From NCBI RefSeq assembly GCF_037126465.1, contig NC_088207.1, forward strand, positions 39,120,143 through 39,184,142: DNA of 64,000 nucleotides, in the 5' to 3' direction. Shown here in pieces: positions 19,527 to 30,705 of the stretch. The stretch's first letter is position 1; each line of letters starts with the position of its first letter. This stretch comes from Ornithodoros turicata (lineage: Eukaryota; Arthropoda; Arachnida; Ixodida; Argasidae). The position numbers and the translations under genes were made by a program. The notes beneath the pieces are model-generated. The model worked only from the letters and a program-made list of their open reading frames with translations. It was not told where the DNA came from and made no database searches.

Positions 19527-22500
19527 CTGCAAATGTAACAATACAAAACGTCCTGCACGGTGGACACAGCACAGAACTGCACGGGGGCACACATTATACG
19601 CGTTGCGAGTCCGAACGTAATGCACACCCCGCTCGTGTCTCCCAAGCACACGCTTGGCTTAGCAAACTCCGGGGACCGATTCCTCCGAACCTTTATCTTC
19701 ACCGTACCGACTGCCGGAAACCCAACTTTGTCTCACCTTAAGCCTGAACAGGGATAAAAGCTGACCGAAGTGACTTTCCAGTATGTACTCCATACCAGAC
19801 ATGTACTGCATACACTATATTTCCGTGTCAACAGTTTATCGGTACGTGGGCTGCGACAACCTCTCTGACTTGATGACTTTGTATCGGTCACAGCTTCGAT
19901 TGGGACAGTGTTCTTGCTCACAGTCACAACACATCGGGCAACGTGCAATCCAAGCTGCGGCTTGTACAAAGCAAGAACGGCATTCATAGCGTATCACTGC
20001 GTTACATCGATGCTCAGGCTACAGTCCAGGTACTGAGTGGGTCGAAGAACTCTGCGAAGGCTTCTGTCACGTTGCACCAACGGCATGTCCTACTCTAGCG
20101 ACACAGTCACACTGTAACGCTTCACATTCTCTCCGTCAAGTGACATGAACAAAAACAGCATTCTTACGCTCAACAAGGCTGGCAGAAAGTGCGTGTGTTC
20201 GCTGTTCCTCGAAAGGAGACTGGATTATAACCCAAAGCTACCTTCTTCAACTGCTTCTTTCAAACCTAAAATACCCTCAGAGATGTGCGTTCTTTCTAAC
20301 ATTAAACTAACACATTTCAGAACACCACTGTCCACACTATAGCGACCCAACAAAATTCAACTCCATCAAAAAGCTCGTTGGAAACTTTTCTTGAGCAACG
20401 AGAAATCTGCTAACACAGCACGACGACATTGAGCAGGAGGAATTTCAAGCTTTCAACGACAGAAATAAGGTTCTTCCCCCTCCCTGCTATACTATGGGCT
20501 GTCGCAGAGCGACACCGTCACTTCCAATAGATGGTCAGTCCTTATCGAAACGATTTCTGTGAAACTTTCCTTTGCTTTACCCCACCATCATTGGTGTAGA
20601 GTCTTCTGATCCCTTTCTGTTCTTTCTGTTTTCCCGACGATTTGCGACCAGTACCTAAAAACAGTCATTTTATCTCTAACTGTCCTTCCTTATTCCTTTC
20701 TTTCTCTCTTTTTTCTTTCTGTCTTTCTATGCTGTAGCTTCTTGCCTCGCGCGAAGCAATGGCCAGCTCCTCAACCTTTATTTACTTTTGCCCGACTTCG
20801 ATCTCCATTGCTTTCGTCTGAAATGAGGGCAAAAGGAGAACGCTTCAACCAGATTTGTGGCGAGAAAGCACTTTTCGTCGCCTATCAAAAGCTCGCGGTT
20901 CCTGATTATTTTATGTGTACTGATGGGTATATGGAGCATGGTACGTGGAAAAATTGGAAAAGTTTCGTCTATCTGCTTGGCCCTGTTTGGGCCACACGAT
21001 ACGTAGTTCATTAAACAAGGAAAATAAATAAATAAAAGAAGCACGCAAGAGTACAGCAAGCACAGCGGTTCCCAGTAATACAGGCAGGGCTGCCTCAGCT
21101 CTATAATAGACTGTTCCATTAAAATGGCCGTTAACTGAAACTTCGTCTGCCTTGCAAATATCGCGAAAGTCCGTCGCTAATATGCGATTAGGCCTCGAGG
21201 TTATATAGCCTCTAATATTACTTGCGATATAGTATTATGGACTTCTCCGGCTATGTCAAGGGCCGAGACAAGCGACGCAGCGCAGTGATTCACCGAGAAG
21301 TCGCTGTGATGCTATAAATATTCCCTTTCATGAGCTTTATTCGGCATGGTGGAGCAACACAGTATTACATTAGAGTATTACATTACATATCGTTGTGTGT
21401 TATCTTGTATGAAGGCTTAATTTCTCCATTAGGCAAGTACTGGGTATTGAAACTGCAGATATAATTATGTAGTTAGTATTTTATTGTACTGTCGTATTTG
21501 GTTAGAGCTCTTTGTTCAGTGCTTAATTGGTCTATTACACTTGCATTGAGTTATGAGAATACCAATAACATTGTTATTACTCTAATGGCTGCACAGTGTG
21601 AATGGTGGAAGAGCCTTTGTCAAGCCTTTTTGGCTTTTTGATCTTCCTTCCACTTCTTCTTTCCAAGGAAAATAAAATAAATTTGAATTGACTTGAATTG
21701 AACACGGTCGAGTCTACACTCTAAAAACAGATGGTGGTGGTGGTGGTGATGGTGAAAGGGCTTGCCGCAGAACTTGACCGCATAGCACGTAGTGCGCCAA
21801 CCATTGCCGCGGATGATAGGGTTATCGCTTTTGATTCGAGGAGAGAGGGAGGCGTACGCCTTTTTGTGGCAATTACCATATATCCAAATTGCCACAAAGT
21901 GGTGGTGGTGGTGCTCGTGAAAGGGCTCGCCGTTGTCGGCCTCACAGAGGTGGGCAACGTCACGAACTGACGCCCTGGGGAAATTGCCATAAAAGGGCGT
22001 ACGCCCCTCTCTCTCCTCGAATCAGAAGCGATAACCCTATCATGCGTGGCAATTGTTGGTGCAGCGCGCTATGCGGTAAAGCTCTGTTTTTAGAGTGTAC
22101 CATGTCGGCGTTTTGCACTCATACAAACATTTGCAGTTTGTTGGTATCCCTTAACCATAGTAGCTTCGGCGCATATAGATGCATATCAACATCGTTTCTT
22201 TTCGGCCTCCAATACGCTATGCAAGTAGGTCAACCGTCTGATCATGTCCGCAGATTATCTGTGTCCCCGCGTGCCTGGGAAGCGACCTCATTGGTCTTTC
22301 TCCCTTGCCGCCTCTCATGCGCGGAGACACACTACCATAGGGTATAGCTAAGCATAGGCTAGCAGAGCAATATAGCATACCACTATAGGCTATACAGTGT
22401 ACGTTGTGGTATGCTTCCCGTGCAGACGTATGCCATGACTTTGAAATGTCAAACCTTCGCAACCTGGAAGCTGGACTCCGTCGAACAACACGGCAATCTC

Positions 22501-22552
22501 GATAAATGTGTAAGAATGGTGCATTTCAAAAACAGAGTAATTGAACTGATAC
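19527..22552. other. Receptor intron with MITE
   Basis: Apart from the MITE at 21717-22097, I see AT-rich sequence, T/C-rich tracts near 20600-20740 and no recognisable genes. Confidence 0.6.
21717..22097. mobile_element. MITE with TIR CACTCTAAAAACAG, TA-flanked, carrying a SINE tail
   Basis: The inverted ends CACTCTAAAAACAG are flanked by TA at 21715-21716 and 22098-22099. Inside, ATAGGGTTATCGCTTTTGAT and GTACGCCTTTTTGTGGCAAT are repeated inverted. Positions about 21898-21979 hold a reverse-strand SINE tail (GTTGTCGGCCTCACAGAGGT, GGGCAACGTCA). Confidence 0.85.
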
Positions 22553-22804
22553 CTTCGTGGTCCTCGTACACCAGTGCAAAGGACTCCCACCTCCAGGTCT
22601 TGATGAGATCTACGTAGGCCTTGGCCAGAACCGAGGGCTTGGGGAAGAGATTGATGGAAAGGTCGTCCCTCTGCAGCTGGAAATCCCATCTCATCTCGAT
22701 GTGCGGGATGTCCAGCGCGTCGCAGATGGACTGCACGTGGATGCTGGTCACGTCGGAGGAAGGGCCGAAGATGCCAGCGATACCTTGGCCCAATAAGGTA
22801 CATA
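22553..22804 (-). CDS. Kainate receptor exon: amino-terminal domain (first one visible)
   Basis: The exon runs from acceptor CTCTCTTAG to donor GAAG|GTATCA. It begins with two bases of a codon split by the upstream intron and ends with one base that completes a Gly codon with the next exon. It encodes partial residues 1-83. The stretches GIAGIFGPSS, HVQSICDALDIPHIEMRWD and LAKAYVDLIKTWRWESF are typical of the leucine/isoleucine/valine-binding-like amino-terminal domain of kainate receptors, where subunits assemble. Family proteins have about 100 more residues upstream. I looked for a minus-strand partner exon in the ORF translations up to 64 kb and recognised none. Confidence 0.9.
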
Positions 22805-23620
22805 CTAAGAGAGAGAAGCAAAGATATGTGTATGGGAATGACATATGTCACGGCTGTGTGTCGGAGCTGTCACAGTAATGTTCTATTTTGTATACGAATA
22901 TGCATTCCTATGGTTATTAGCGTCCCATTCATCAGCATGGCTTACCCTTCACATAAAAGTATGCACGTGACCCATGTTTTTCGAGGCACGTTACAGACAC
23001 CCACTTTTCAAGACGCTTCTGAAAAAGTAGCATTCCTTATTCCCCTTGCGAGTCTTTTGGTGTGCATAAAGTGCAGTTCTTACACATATGTACGCTGCGT
23101 AAGAGCCTTGCAGACGCCAGCTAGCGCAAACAATGTCTGATCACCTATGCGACGTGACGTAGTCATAAAGTGTCCGCCAGTCAAGACCGCGCTTTCAGCG
23201 GCTGACGGAGACGGAGACAGCCGTCATCAGCCCCATGGACAGCCGCTGGAAGCCACAGAAAGCCTGTGTTTGAAATCGTCTTCGACGATTGACAGAAGCA
23301 GACGACATCGGGACTCTGTATGTTCACGTGACGAAGGAGTGAGAGGAGGCATTAAGCAGGCTTTCCGTATCGTGGTGGTGGTACCCTTGCACACAGTATG
23401 GTTGCGTTGCATGCATGCGCCAGAGCCGCGTACCAGTGCACCCTGAACTGAACAGTGCCTGCTCGCTGCTTCCTCTCGCTGCCTCCTTCGGCACGTGACA
23501 CACAAATGTCTGGTGTCATGTGCTTCAGCGGTTCACTTCCGACGACTTCAAACCACGACCTACTACTATACTGGAGACTTGGACATACGCAAATGTGCAA
23601 AGCTCCCAGCACCGTGGTAG

Positions 23621-23690
23621 TACAGTGAACCCTCGTTAATATGACCCCCGATAATATGACATACTCACTTTATTACCGTTTTTCTTGGGA
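23621..23690 (+). repeat. Pogo/Tigger-like terminal fragment
   Basis: CAGTGAACCCTCGTTAATAT followed by GACCCCCGATAATATGACAT resembles the termini of pogo-type elements. No matching opposite end was found nearby. Confidence 0.45.
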
Positions 23691-23824
23691 ACCGTGGACA
23701 AACGACGGTGGCAATGATGATAACAATGTACATGTCATTTCAGCTCTCCAATACTGCTATGTGGCGCTTCTAGCAGCCACTCGCCTCCATAACCCGACTC
23801 TCCCAATTGTATATTTTTATTTTA

Positions 23825-23947
23825 CTTTCATTTTTCTTTTGTCCTTTCCTTTCTTCCTTTTTTGGAAGTGGACATGCCGACATGCCGTTTGACTGACCTT
23901 TCCTCATTTTTTTCTTTGTTCTAATAAATATATGCCCCCCCCCCCCT
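23825..23947 (+). repeat. LINE 3' tail (family T)
   Basis: ACATGCCG...TGACCTTTCC then TAATAAATATATGCCCCCC matches the tail GGGAATAGCAAGCC..GGCTGACCTTTCC..AATAAACATATAT.CCCCC, which recurs at 26.0, 37.55, 37.75, 45.1 and 52.3 kb. Confidence 0.55.
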
Positions 23948-24160
23948 TCGATTCTCCCATAGGCTATAGATAGCCGTATGTCCAGGTCTCTAGTATAGTA
24001 GTAGGTCGTGCTTCAAACTCATAAATCCTACAGCCGTACGAGCGGCTGTGTGTTCTCCTCAATGCGGCCCGTCTCCATAGCAACGGTCGCTAAAGGCGTG
24101 GACGTAAACTGATGAAAATTAACTGTTCTGAGGCTTGGGACACACAACAAACAAACATAA

Positions 24161-24275
24161 AACATGCCTCAATGTCCCCCCTGCCCCCCCCTCCTTCGTG
24201 CTGTCCTCTCTCCACCTGTCCACATCTGTACGCCGCTTATAGCCACGGTTGCTTCGCGGCGCTAACACCGAATAA
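24161..24275 (+). mobile_element. SINE 3' fragment
   Basis: CTCCTTCGTGCTGTCCTCTC, CACATCTGTACGCCGCTTAT and CTTCGCGGCGCTAACACCGA, then AATAAAAAA. This is the type-2 tail shared with 55.6 kb. Confidence 0.8.
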
Positions 24276-24324
24276 AAAAGCCTCAATGTGTGTACGAATA
24301 CGAAAGACCAAAATATGGCAGTCG

Positions 24325-24395
24325 TCGCAAAAGCAAGGGTACTGCACTGGACCGGCAATCGAGAGGTACCTCGTTCGATTCCCGCATCTCCCTGG
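24325..24395 (+). repeat. tRNA-like SINE head fragment
   Basis: A tRNA-like promoter with B box GTTCGATTCC follows an A-box-like TGCACTGGACCGG. It is too degenerate to be a real tRNA and is followed by a TATATTTATATTTA tail. Confidence 0.4.
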
Positions 24396-25224
24396 CTTTT
24401 TCGATGACTGTCATATTTATATTTATATTTAATACATTATATTCATATGTTCTACATAAATTGATACGTCACGTAGCGTAGCGAGCCGCGCTTCTCCTGT
24501 CCGCGTGGTGTTTTTTGTCTGCTACGTATACTTCACGCCAGACAGGAGCGACACATCCTTGTACATTGATGCACGCACGCACCGGCTTCCAGGGGCACTC
24601 TAAGAGAACAATTAATCTGCCAATTACACGCATCGAACGCAGAACATTGTGGAGCGTGCTGTGCTCCCGCAGTGGAGAGAACCACCTGCTGACGAAAGAT
24701 GCAGCAGCTAATTAATGAGTTTATGCAGTTCATGAGCACGGTTGCCTGTGCATATCAGATTAAAAGAGCTCAAGCAGAGCGTCTCATGCTCTGGGCCAAC
24801 AAAGAAGCGTCTACAAGATAAACATGGGCCTGCGCGCTGCCCGATACCTCCAACAGGTGGCTGCACTCTGCCGATCGATATAACTGCTTGTATCGATCGG
24901 TGGAAAAGACGACAGCGACACAATGGCAAAATGGGACAAGAATAGTGTGGTTCATATTCCACGACAAGCACATGCACTCATCCAATTATCGTGCTAATTT
25001 AATTGTTGCGTATCTGATAATGACAGTCTGCAATGAGGACATGTCACATGTATTTCTATTTTTGCTGTGCCCGATGTTTTCTTTCTCTTTCCTTTTTTTC
25101 CTTCCTGAACCAGGTGGGCTCGCAATATACTGATGTCCTTGCCTGGTCGAATTAAAGACGCCCGGTACTGTCGAGGGAGGAAACGCAGTGCATATAGGAA
25201 AGTCAATAGAGCACGCGGACCCCG

Positions 25225-25245
25225 CAACAACAACAACAACAACAA
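25225..25245 (+). repeat. (CAA)n microsatellite
   Basis: Seven AAC triplets. Confidence 0.85.
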
Positions 25246-25496
25246 ATGAGTTTGTTAGTTTGTTTGTAAGGAAAAAAAGAGAGGAGAAATTGAACTCGTC
25301 TCCCGACTTATTCTGCTACTGCTAACATAAATTCTCACCCACCCCCCCTTCCACACACACACACATGCACTCCCCAAAAATACTTCTCATGTGCTCTACT
25401 CGCAAGTTCGCTATTCACTATGCACATGTTCGCTATTCAGAAGTCGACTATTCACATGTAACAAACAAGTAACAACAATAATAAATAACAACAAAT

Positions 25497-25585
25497 AAGT
25501 AATGATGATGTAGTGAGATGTTTCGCCGCTGAGGCGGCACCCTATCCCATTGCTTGACGGGGAGAAGGTGGTGAATGATGATAAA
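25497..25585 (-). repeat. LINE 3' UTR relic
   Basis: TCGCCGCTGAGGCGGCACCC then TATCCCATTGC and GGTGAATGATGATAA parallel the 3' end of the LINE at 44.3-44.9 kb (CCGCCGTTATGGCGGTACAC, CTCCATTGCGC, GTGATGATGATTA). No coding part remains. Confidence 0.45.
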
Positions 25586-25669
25586 CGTTCACAATTCACC
25601 CCGCAGGTAGTCATTCATATATCCTATATATCCCGCCACACACATACATGTACTGTCGGGGTTCTTATT

Positions 25670-25835
25670 TTTCTTCTGGGTTTTCCTCAGACGCCTTTGT
25701 CGACACAGTTCCCTTAGAAGTCGGTCCAGGACGCACATTCCCCCAGGCCGTCAGTCGTGACGTTGCCCACCTCTGTGAGGCCGACAACGGTAAGCTCGTT
25801 CGTCAGCACCACCACCACGAAGGAGTAGCCTATTC
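25670..25835 (+). mobile_element. SINE fragment, type-1 tail
   Basis: TTCTGGGTTTTCCTCAGACG, AAGTCGGTCCAGGACGCACA, GTGACGTTGCCCACCTCTGT and a CACCACCACC run, as at 6.45-6.73 kb but without the tRNA head. Confidence 0.8.
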
Positions 25836-26009
25836 GACTATTCGAAAGCGTGTCTGTACCTTTCTGTACCAGCGAATTCACAAATGGATTAGCCGACTAG
25901 AAAAGGTCCTGAAAACCTAGCATTACTCCGACACAGACAGAACAAACTCTGACAATGAGTTCCAATTCGAGCCGCATTATAAGCAAACGCTGCGGATCAA
26001 CTCCCATGC

Positions 26010-26100
26010 ATTATATCATGTCCACCTTTGCCGACCTTCGGTCAGGCTGACCTTTCCGAAATAAACGTATATCTCCCCCCCCCCCACACACACACACACC
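26010..26100 (+). repeat. LINE tail with poly-C and (CA)n
   Basis: CAGGCTGACCTTTCCGAAAT then AAACGTATATCTCCCCCC, followed by a CA run. It is a family T tail. Confidence 0.55.
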
Positions 26101-27685
26101 TTTGGCGGGTGATTGCTCACTCGCGTTCACTTTCAGTACACGGTGATTTTCAACAATCCCAGCACGCTCTTTAGAAATATATTTATCAACTTGAACAATT
26201 TCAAAAGGTTGGGCCGCGAAACTTATAGATCTCCTCCGCTCTTATTCCCATTCAATCCGTCCATGAGCCCCATACCATTCATTTCTATTCAAGACACCTT
26301 CCTTTGTAAACATAAATCTCTTTGGCGTCCAAGTGCATTTGATCCACAACTCTTCTCAATGTACACTCCTCTCTCAACGTAAGCACGCCTGCTTATACTA
26401 TGTTCGTTCTTTCGTACGCATGCCATTCGAGTCTCCCAGTCATGCGTTTTCTTCCTTCCCAGTTTTTCTTCCTGCGTCGTTTTTCGAGGGAGCCGCTCCA
26501 AAGTGAATTTGTAAACCCGTTTCTACGCCCCGCCATGGCCACAATATGCTAGCAAACTTCGGACGCATACCGCTTTTCAATCAGTGTCAGACTCCTGCAC
26601 GATGCCTGATACCGAGTCCAGAAAGGAATCGGCAAAAGGCAGGAACGACAGCGAAGAACCACGCTTAACGGTTGCATGTGTTCACGCGAAGGCCATCCAT
26701 ATTCAACGCGAACAACTAGAAAGAAACAACAGGACATCTCTCAACATAATAAATTAAAAGTTTCGAAAGAAAATGTGGCAGAAAACGGCGCGCAAAAAGT
26801 GGTGCCGCGGTGCAAGGGGGAGCTAGCCTATAGTGCTTGTGTTTACTGTCATAGCGTCGGGGAAGGTTGTTCGTTTGCGTTTAATATCCTGTCACCGCTT
26901 CCACCCGGCTCGGTTGATTCTCAGCCTATGTGCTTTAGTGGGCTTATCCGCTTTGTCTGTTTCGGTAGATGGACACGAACTGAATGCAGGAACAGAGCGG
27001 AAGCGGACCTACGCACAGCGCTTGCACCGTCATTTCAAACTGGCGGCTACCATTTATTTGTCCTGGCTCTAATGATGTCACGCTGACTATGAAATCCGGT
27101 CAGCTCAAAAACGGAATATGAACAGGATCACGTGGCCTCAAGACGACATTCTGGGTGACATCCAGACCAGTGACCAGGACAAAATGGCGGTTTTGCCATC
27201 AACGAACGCTTGAGGATGGGTACAAAAATGGTGGGTGTATCCCCGTGTGCGTTGCTTTGCTGTACTTTTCAACATGCACGCCTACCGACGCATATTGAGT
27301 GAAAGTATTTTTGCGACTATGACTCGGTGTAACCTGACCGGGTCTATTGTACAGCAGAAAATTCAGTGTATCAAAACGTTTATGCGGACACTATGCTGAA
27401 GGATCGTAAGTTCATGATCGAGACGTGTCGCTTTTCCGTGTACCAGCCATTAGGTACTGATCAGCTGAAGTCGTGCCTTCTTTGCTGTAAACCGGACTGT
27501 TACAGCTGTAATAATGTAGCTCTGATAAAGGCCTCTGCGAGTGATTACTACGTACTGTGGAAAACTTCCGTGTTCTCTATGCATTAATTACGCGCGAGGA
27601 TCCCATATAGTGTATCCACTCACAGTGTGACAATCCGGCATTTGTTTCATTTTGGAAATACGCATTGCCATTGGAGGATCAAAGA

Positions 27686-27990
27686 AGTGATATTTAACGT
27701 GGCTCAAACTGTGTTCCATTCAGCAAGCAATCTTTCAGCAGCCACCATGCGCAATAGTTTCGCTGTGCAGTGGTGTTGTCGCTACGCAATCAAATTAACA
27801 AACAAACAAACAAAAATCTCCTGGAGAAAGCAGCCACATCGGCCCGGCCCAACCTCCTCGCCTGATGACAGCTACCCTGCGAGCAGCCGTAAGCTTTCGT
27901 TTGCCACCGAAACTTCGTTTGCCACTCCTACCGATATGACTCTCCTGCCGCACAGGCGACGCTGCGAGTCGCCTGATTGGCCCTGCCATC
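27686..27990 (+). repeat. Dispersed repeat family R1, copy 3
   Basis: CCATGCGCAATAGTTTCGCT then GTGCAGTGGTGTTGTCGCTA corresponds to the 8.0 and 10.6 kb copies. GGAGAAAGCAGCCACATCGG also matches copy 1. Confidence 0.5.
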
Positions 27991-28025
27991 GGGGTTGCGA
28001 GTGTCAAGGGGTGACGTGAGCCTGT

Positions 28026-28135
28026 GAAGTCGGCCCAGGACGCACGCCCCCCCCCCCCCCTGCGAGAGTCGTCTAAGCGTGACCCACTACGGCAAGCAGT
28101 TCCACCGCCATCGTCACCACTACCACGAAGTGACG
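28026..28135 (+). mobile_element. SINE 3' fragment, type-1 tail
   Basis: GAAGTCGGCCCAGGACGCAC, a poly-C run, AAGCGTGACCCACTACGGCA and a CACCACTACCACGAAG end. Confidence 0.6.
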
Positions 28136-28727
28136 TAAACCCCTCTCGCCTCTAACTCCTAAACTCCTAGTTTAGGAGTTAACTCTAACTGAGCTAACTC
28201 TAGCTCTTTAGCTCCTAAACTCCTCTCTTTACCTACACGTTGATTGCAGAAGTGGAGGGCTTCTAGAGGGTGTGATAACTTAAAAATTAAAAATAAATAA
28301 AAATCATGGAGGGGCATTTTTCTGCTGCTCGATGCTCCTCACTTCGAAGTGGTTTGCGTCACATGATACTACAGGCCCTAAAAGTCAGTTACTGACTTAG
28401 GATCTACGCCTTCTCGATCGGTTATGTGGTTGACAGTTAAGAAATTTCATCTAACGATTTTGCATTACGGTTTCGTGAAGGCTTAAACTTAATAAGAATT
28501 AGTTAACCTAGATAAATTTGTAAGGTATGATTAATCAAACGAAGTCAAATGTCACCAAAATAACTTAAATATATACAACAAATAACGTCCAAAACCTTGC
28601 GGACCGAGAGTACCCCTAAATGTTTTACGTACGCATATCAAGACTCACACCACGCACCCAATTACGCAGCCACGTAATTTCTCACTACACGGATAAAGAA
28701 GAAAAGAAAAGAACAGGCACAACCGGA

Positions 28728-29047
28728 TCAACTTCCATTCGAGGTAACGACCGATAGCAGCGAAACAGGTTGGAAAGTAACCGATCTTGCTATGAGATAC
28801 GGAGCCAGAGCCCAACTTCTCCGGAGTTTTTCTGATTCCTCGTAATTACACTGTATGGGGGCTTTGCTTGCCGTGCAGCGAAATTCGTCCCCGTTCTTTT
28901 CCTCTTCGCTTTTACGTTTGTAGGCCTCCACTTTTTGCGAAGCAGAAATCATTATCCCAGACGAGGAAGATTTATGACGATACCACTCCTTCCTATATGA
29001 ATAAAAGATAGCGTTGAATGTTGCGATGGCTTCCGCTATATCGATGT
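28728..29047 (-). CDS. Hypothetical exon candidate, unknown protein
   Basis: A strong acceptor (GCTGTATCTGTTTCAG) is followed by about 106 open codons that end at a stop at 28728. The reading begins DIDIAEAIATFNAIFYSYRK and continues through a Lys/Glu-rich segment (VEAYKRKSEEEKNGDEF). I recognise no family. It could be the last exon of an unidentified minus-strand gene or a chance ORF. There is no neighbouring exon to test the phase. Confidence 0.2.
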
Positions 29048-29325
29048 CTGAAACAGATACAGCAAGGAAAAAAAAAGAAAAGGAAATAACGGGAACCGAA
29101 CACTAAGCCGAGTCACGGCAAAAATTCGATTCCCCTGTCACTCGCGTTCGGGAAACGGTATGTTCTGCTGTGCAGTCCAGCTTTCGCTTTGATCACGTGC
29201 CTTCATTCTCTGTTTTTGTTTGTTTCTTCTGCATGCTCGGTAATGGAAATTACACATAACATATTCAAGATTGAAAGATGAAATGATGTTGCGACGAGTC
29301 CTCAATGTGCAACAACAACAATATA

Positions 29326-30643
29326 TGAGGGGGGGGACCCAAAAGAAACCGGAATTATTTTCTGAAAAATTGTGTTTTTATTGTTGCATGCTCTAACTTC
29401 AAACACTTTCAAAGTAGTCATCCTTTGATGCAATGCACCTGTCCAGACGTTTTTTTCACTGCTCAAAACAGTTTTGGAACTCTTCGACGTTGGTGCTTTT
29501 TAGTGCTTGTGCCGTTTTCTGTTTCACTTCGACATAGGCGAAACGTTTCCCTTTGAGGACCTTCTTCATCCGGGGGAACAGAAAATGTCACAGGGGGCGA
29601 GATCAGGTAAGTAGGCAGGGTGAGGGCACAGGGGTCATGCCATTTTTGGTCAGAAACTGCTGAACACTCAGCGCGGTGTGGGCAAGTGCGTTGTCATGGT
29701 GAAAGAACCAGTCACCTGTCTGCCACAACTCGGGACGTTTCTTCCGCAGATCGTGGCGCAACCTTCTTAAAACTTCCAAATAAAATCTTTGGTTCGTCGT
29801 TTGACCCGGCGGAACAAATTCCGAGTGCAGAAGCCCCCTCACATCTAAGAAACAGATCACCATTGTCTTGACATGCGACTTCACTTGTCGAGCTTTCTTG
29901 GGTCGTGGGGAACTGGCCGTTTTTTATTGGCTAGACTGCTGTTTCGTTTCGGGGTCGTAACTGTAGCACCAAGATTCGTCTCCGGTTATGATTTTAGAAA
30001 GGAAGTTGGGGTCCGTCTCCAACTGGTCCTTCAACGCACGGCACGCAGCCATGCGATTCTCTCTTTGTTCGGGCGTGAGCAGTCGAGGCACAAATTTCGC
30101 TGCAACTCGTTTCATGTGCAAATCGTTCGATAAAATTCGCTGACATGAGCTCCACGACACCCCTGTCAACTCCAAAAGCTCATCAATGGTCCGACGGCGG
30201 TCTTGCAAGACGGCTTGACGAATTCTGTTGACATTTTCTTCAGTGTGGCTGGTCGAAGGCCGTCCGGAACGAGGTTGATCGTCAATCGACATTTCGCCTG
30301 TTTAAATCGAGAAACCCATTCGTACACTTGTGTTTTGCTCAAAGTAACCTCCTTGTAAGCCGTCTGTAGCATAACTGCCGTTTGTGATGCGCTTTTGCCC
30401 AAGAGGAAACAAAATTTCACTGCCTCACGTTGTTCGTGCAAATCAGCCATCATGAAATAGGAAAACGCGTTGAAGGGGTCTAAAAATAGAATTTACTGCA
30501 GGCGAACGCAGTGTTGCACAACAACGCCATCTGGTGCACTGGTGCAAAACAGTTCGTAAAACTCTCAGTTAGTGGCGGAAGCCTGTATTACAAGGAATCC
30601 GCCTTCCCGAGGACAATTCCGGTTTCTTTTGGGTCTTCCCTCG
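29326..30643 (-). mobile_element. Mariner element, nearly full length, inactive
   Basis: The inverted ends resemble GAGGG...ACCCAAAAGAAACCGGAATT on both sides. TA flanks at 29324-29325 and 30644-30645. The length of about 1.3 kb is that of a complete mariner. The coding strand is minus, and the transposase is broken (next entry). Confidence 0.92.
29400..30453 (-). pseudogene. Mariner transposase (D,D34D), disrupted
   Basis: The frame opens with a helix-turn-helix region (ADLHEQREAVKFCFLLGKSA, KTQVYEWVSRFK). A one-base frameshift near 30295 shifts into DDQPRSGRPSTSHTEENVNR, then GDESWCYSYDPETKQQSSQ with the first catalytic Asp. A nonsense codon near 29926 interrupts the same frame. It resumes with VRGLLHSEFVPPGQTTNQRF and WFFHHDNALAHTALSV, which holds the second Asp. 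The third Asp (PDLAPCD) lies in a shifted frame near 29605. The C-terminal part also survives only in another frame. The gene is therefore inactive. Confidence 0.92.
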
Positions 30644-30705
30644 TATGATGGAAAAGTGATGATGGCATGGGATATGCTTCTCCGTGGTATCCACAGGACC
30701 CTATA

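Larger units (their letters stand above)
3294..22804 (-). other. Kainate-type ionotropic glutamate receptor gene, 3' portion (11 coding exons, 5' end missing)
   Basis: Eleven exons on the minus strand join without a frame break into 782 codons plus a TAG stop. The order of domains matches the ionotropic glutamate receptor family: amino-terminal domain (partial residues 1-320), S1 (about 330-445), M1, re-entrant pore loop with Q/R site Gln513, M3 with SYTANLAAF at 542-550, S2 (about 555-710) and M4 (about 713-741). Family members form tetrameric cation channels opened by glutamate at synapses. The kainate-class assignment rests on the amino-terminal and S1/S2 resemblance to GRIK proteins and on the pore sequence LMQQGSDLAPKAMSTR. 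Complete family proteins are near 900 residues, so roughly 100 N-terminal residues are missing. I compared residues from family knowledge and did not run an alignment. Confidence 0.93.
22805..29325. other. Gene-poor stretch upstream of the visible receptor exons
   Basis: I found no exon for the missing receptor N-terminus here. The stretch contains SINE fragments (24.2, 25.7 and 28.0 kb), LINE 3' tails (23.83-23.95, 25.50-25.58 and 26.01-26.08 kb), a pogo-like terminus at about 23621 (CAGTGAACCCTCGTTAATAT), dispersed family R1 copy 3, microsatellites and one weak exon candidate (28.7-29.0 kb). Confidence 0.5.

Noticed and set aside
21620..22347. His/Val-repeat ORFs
   Set aside because: They are translations of the (GTG)n tracts in a SINE tail inside the MITE.
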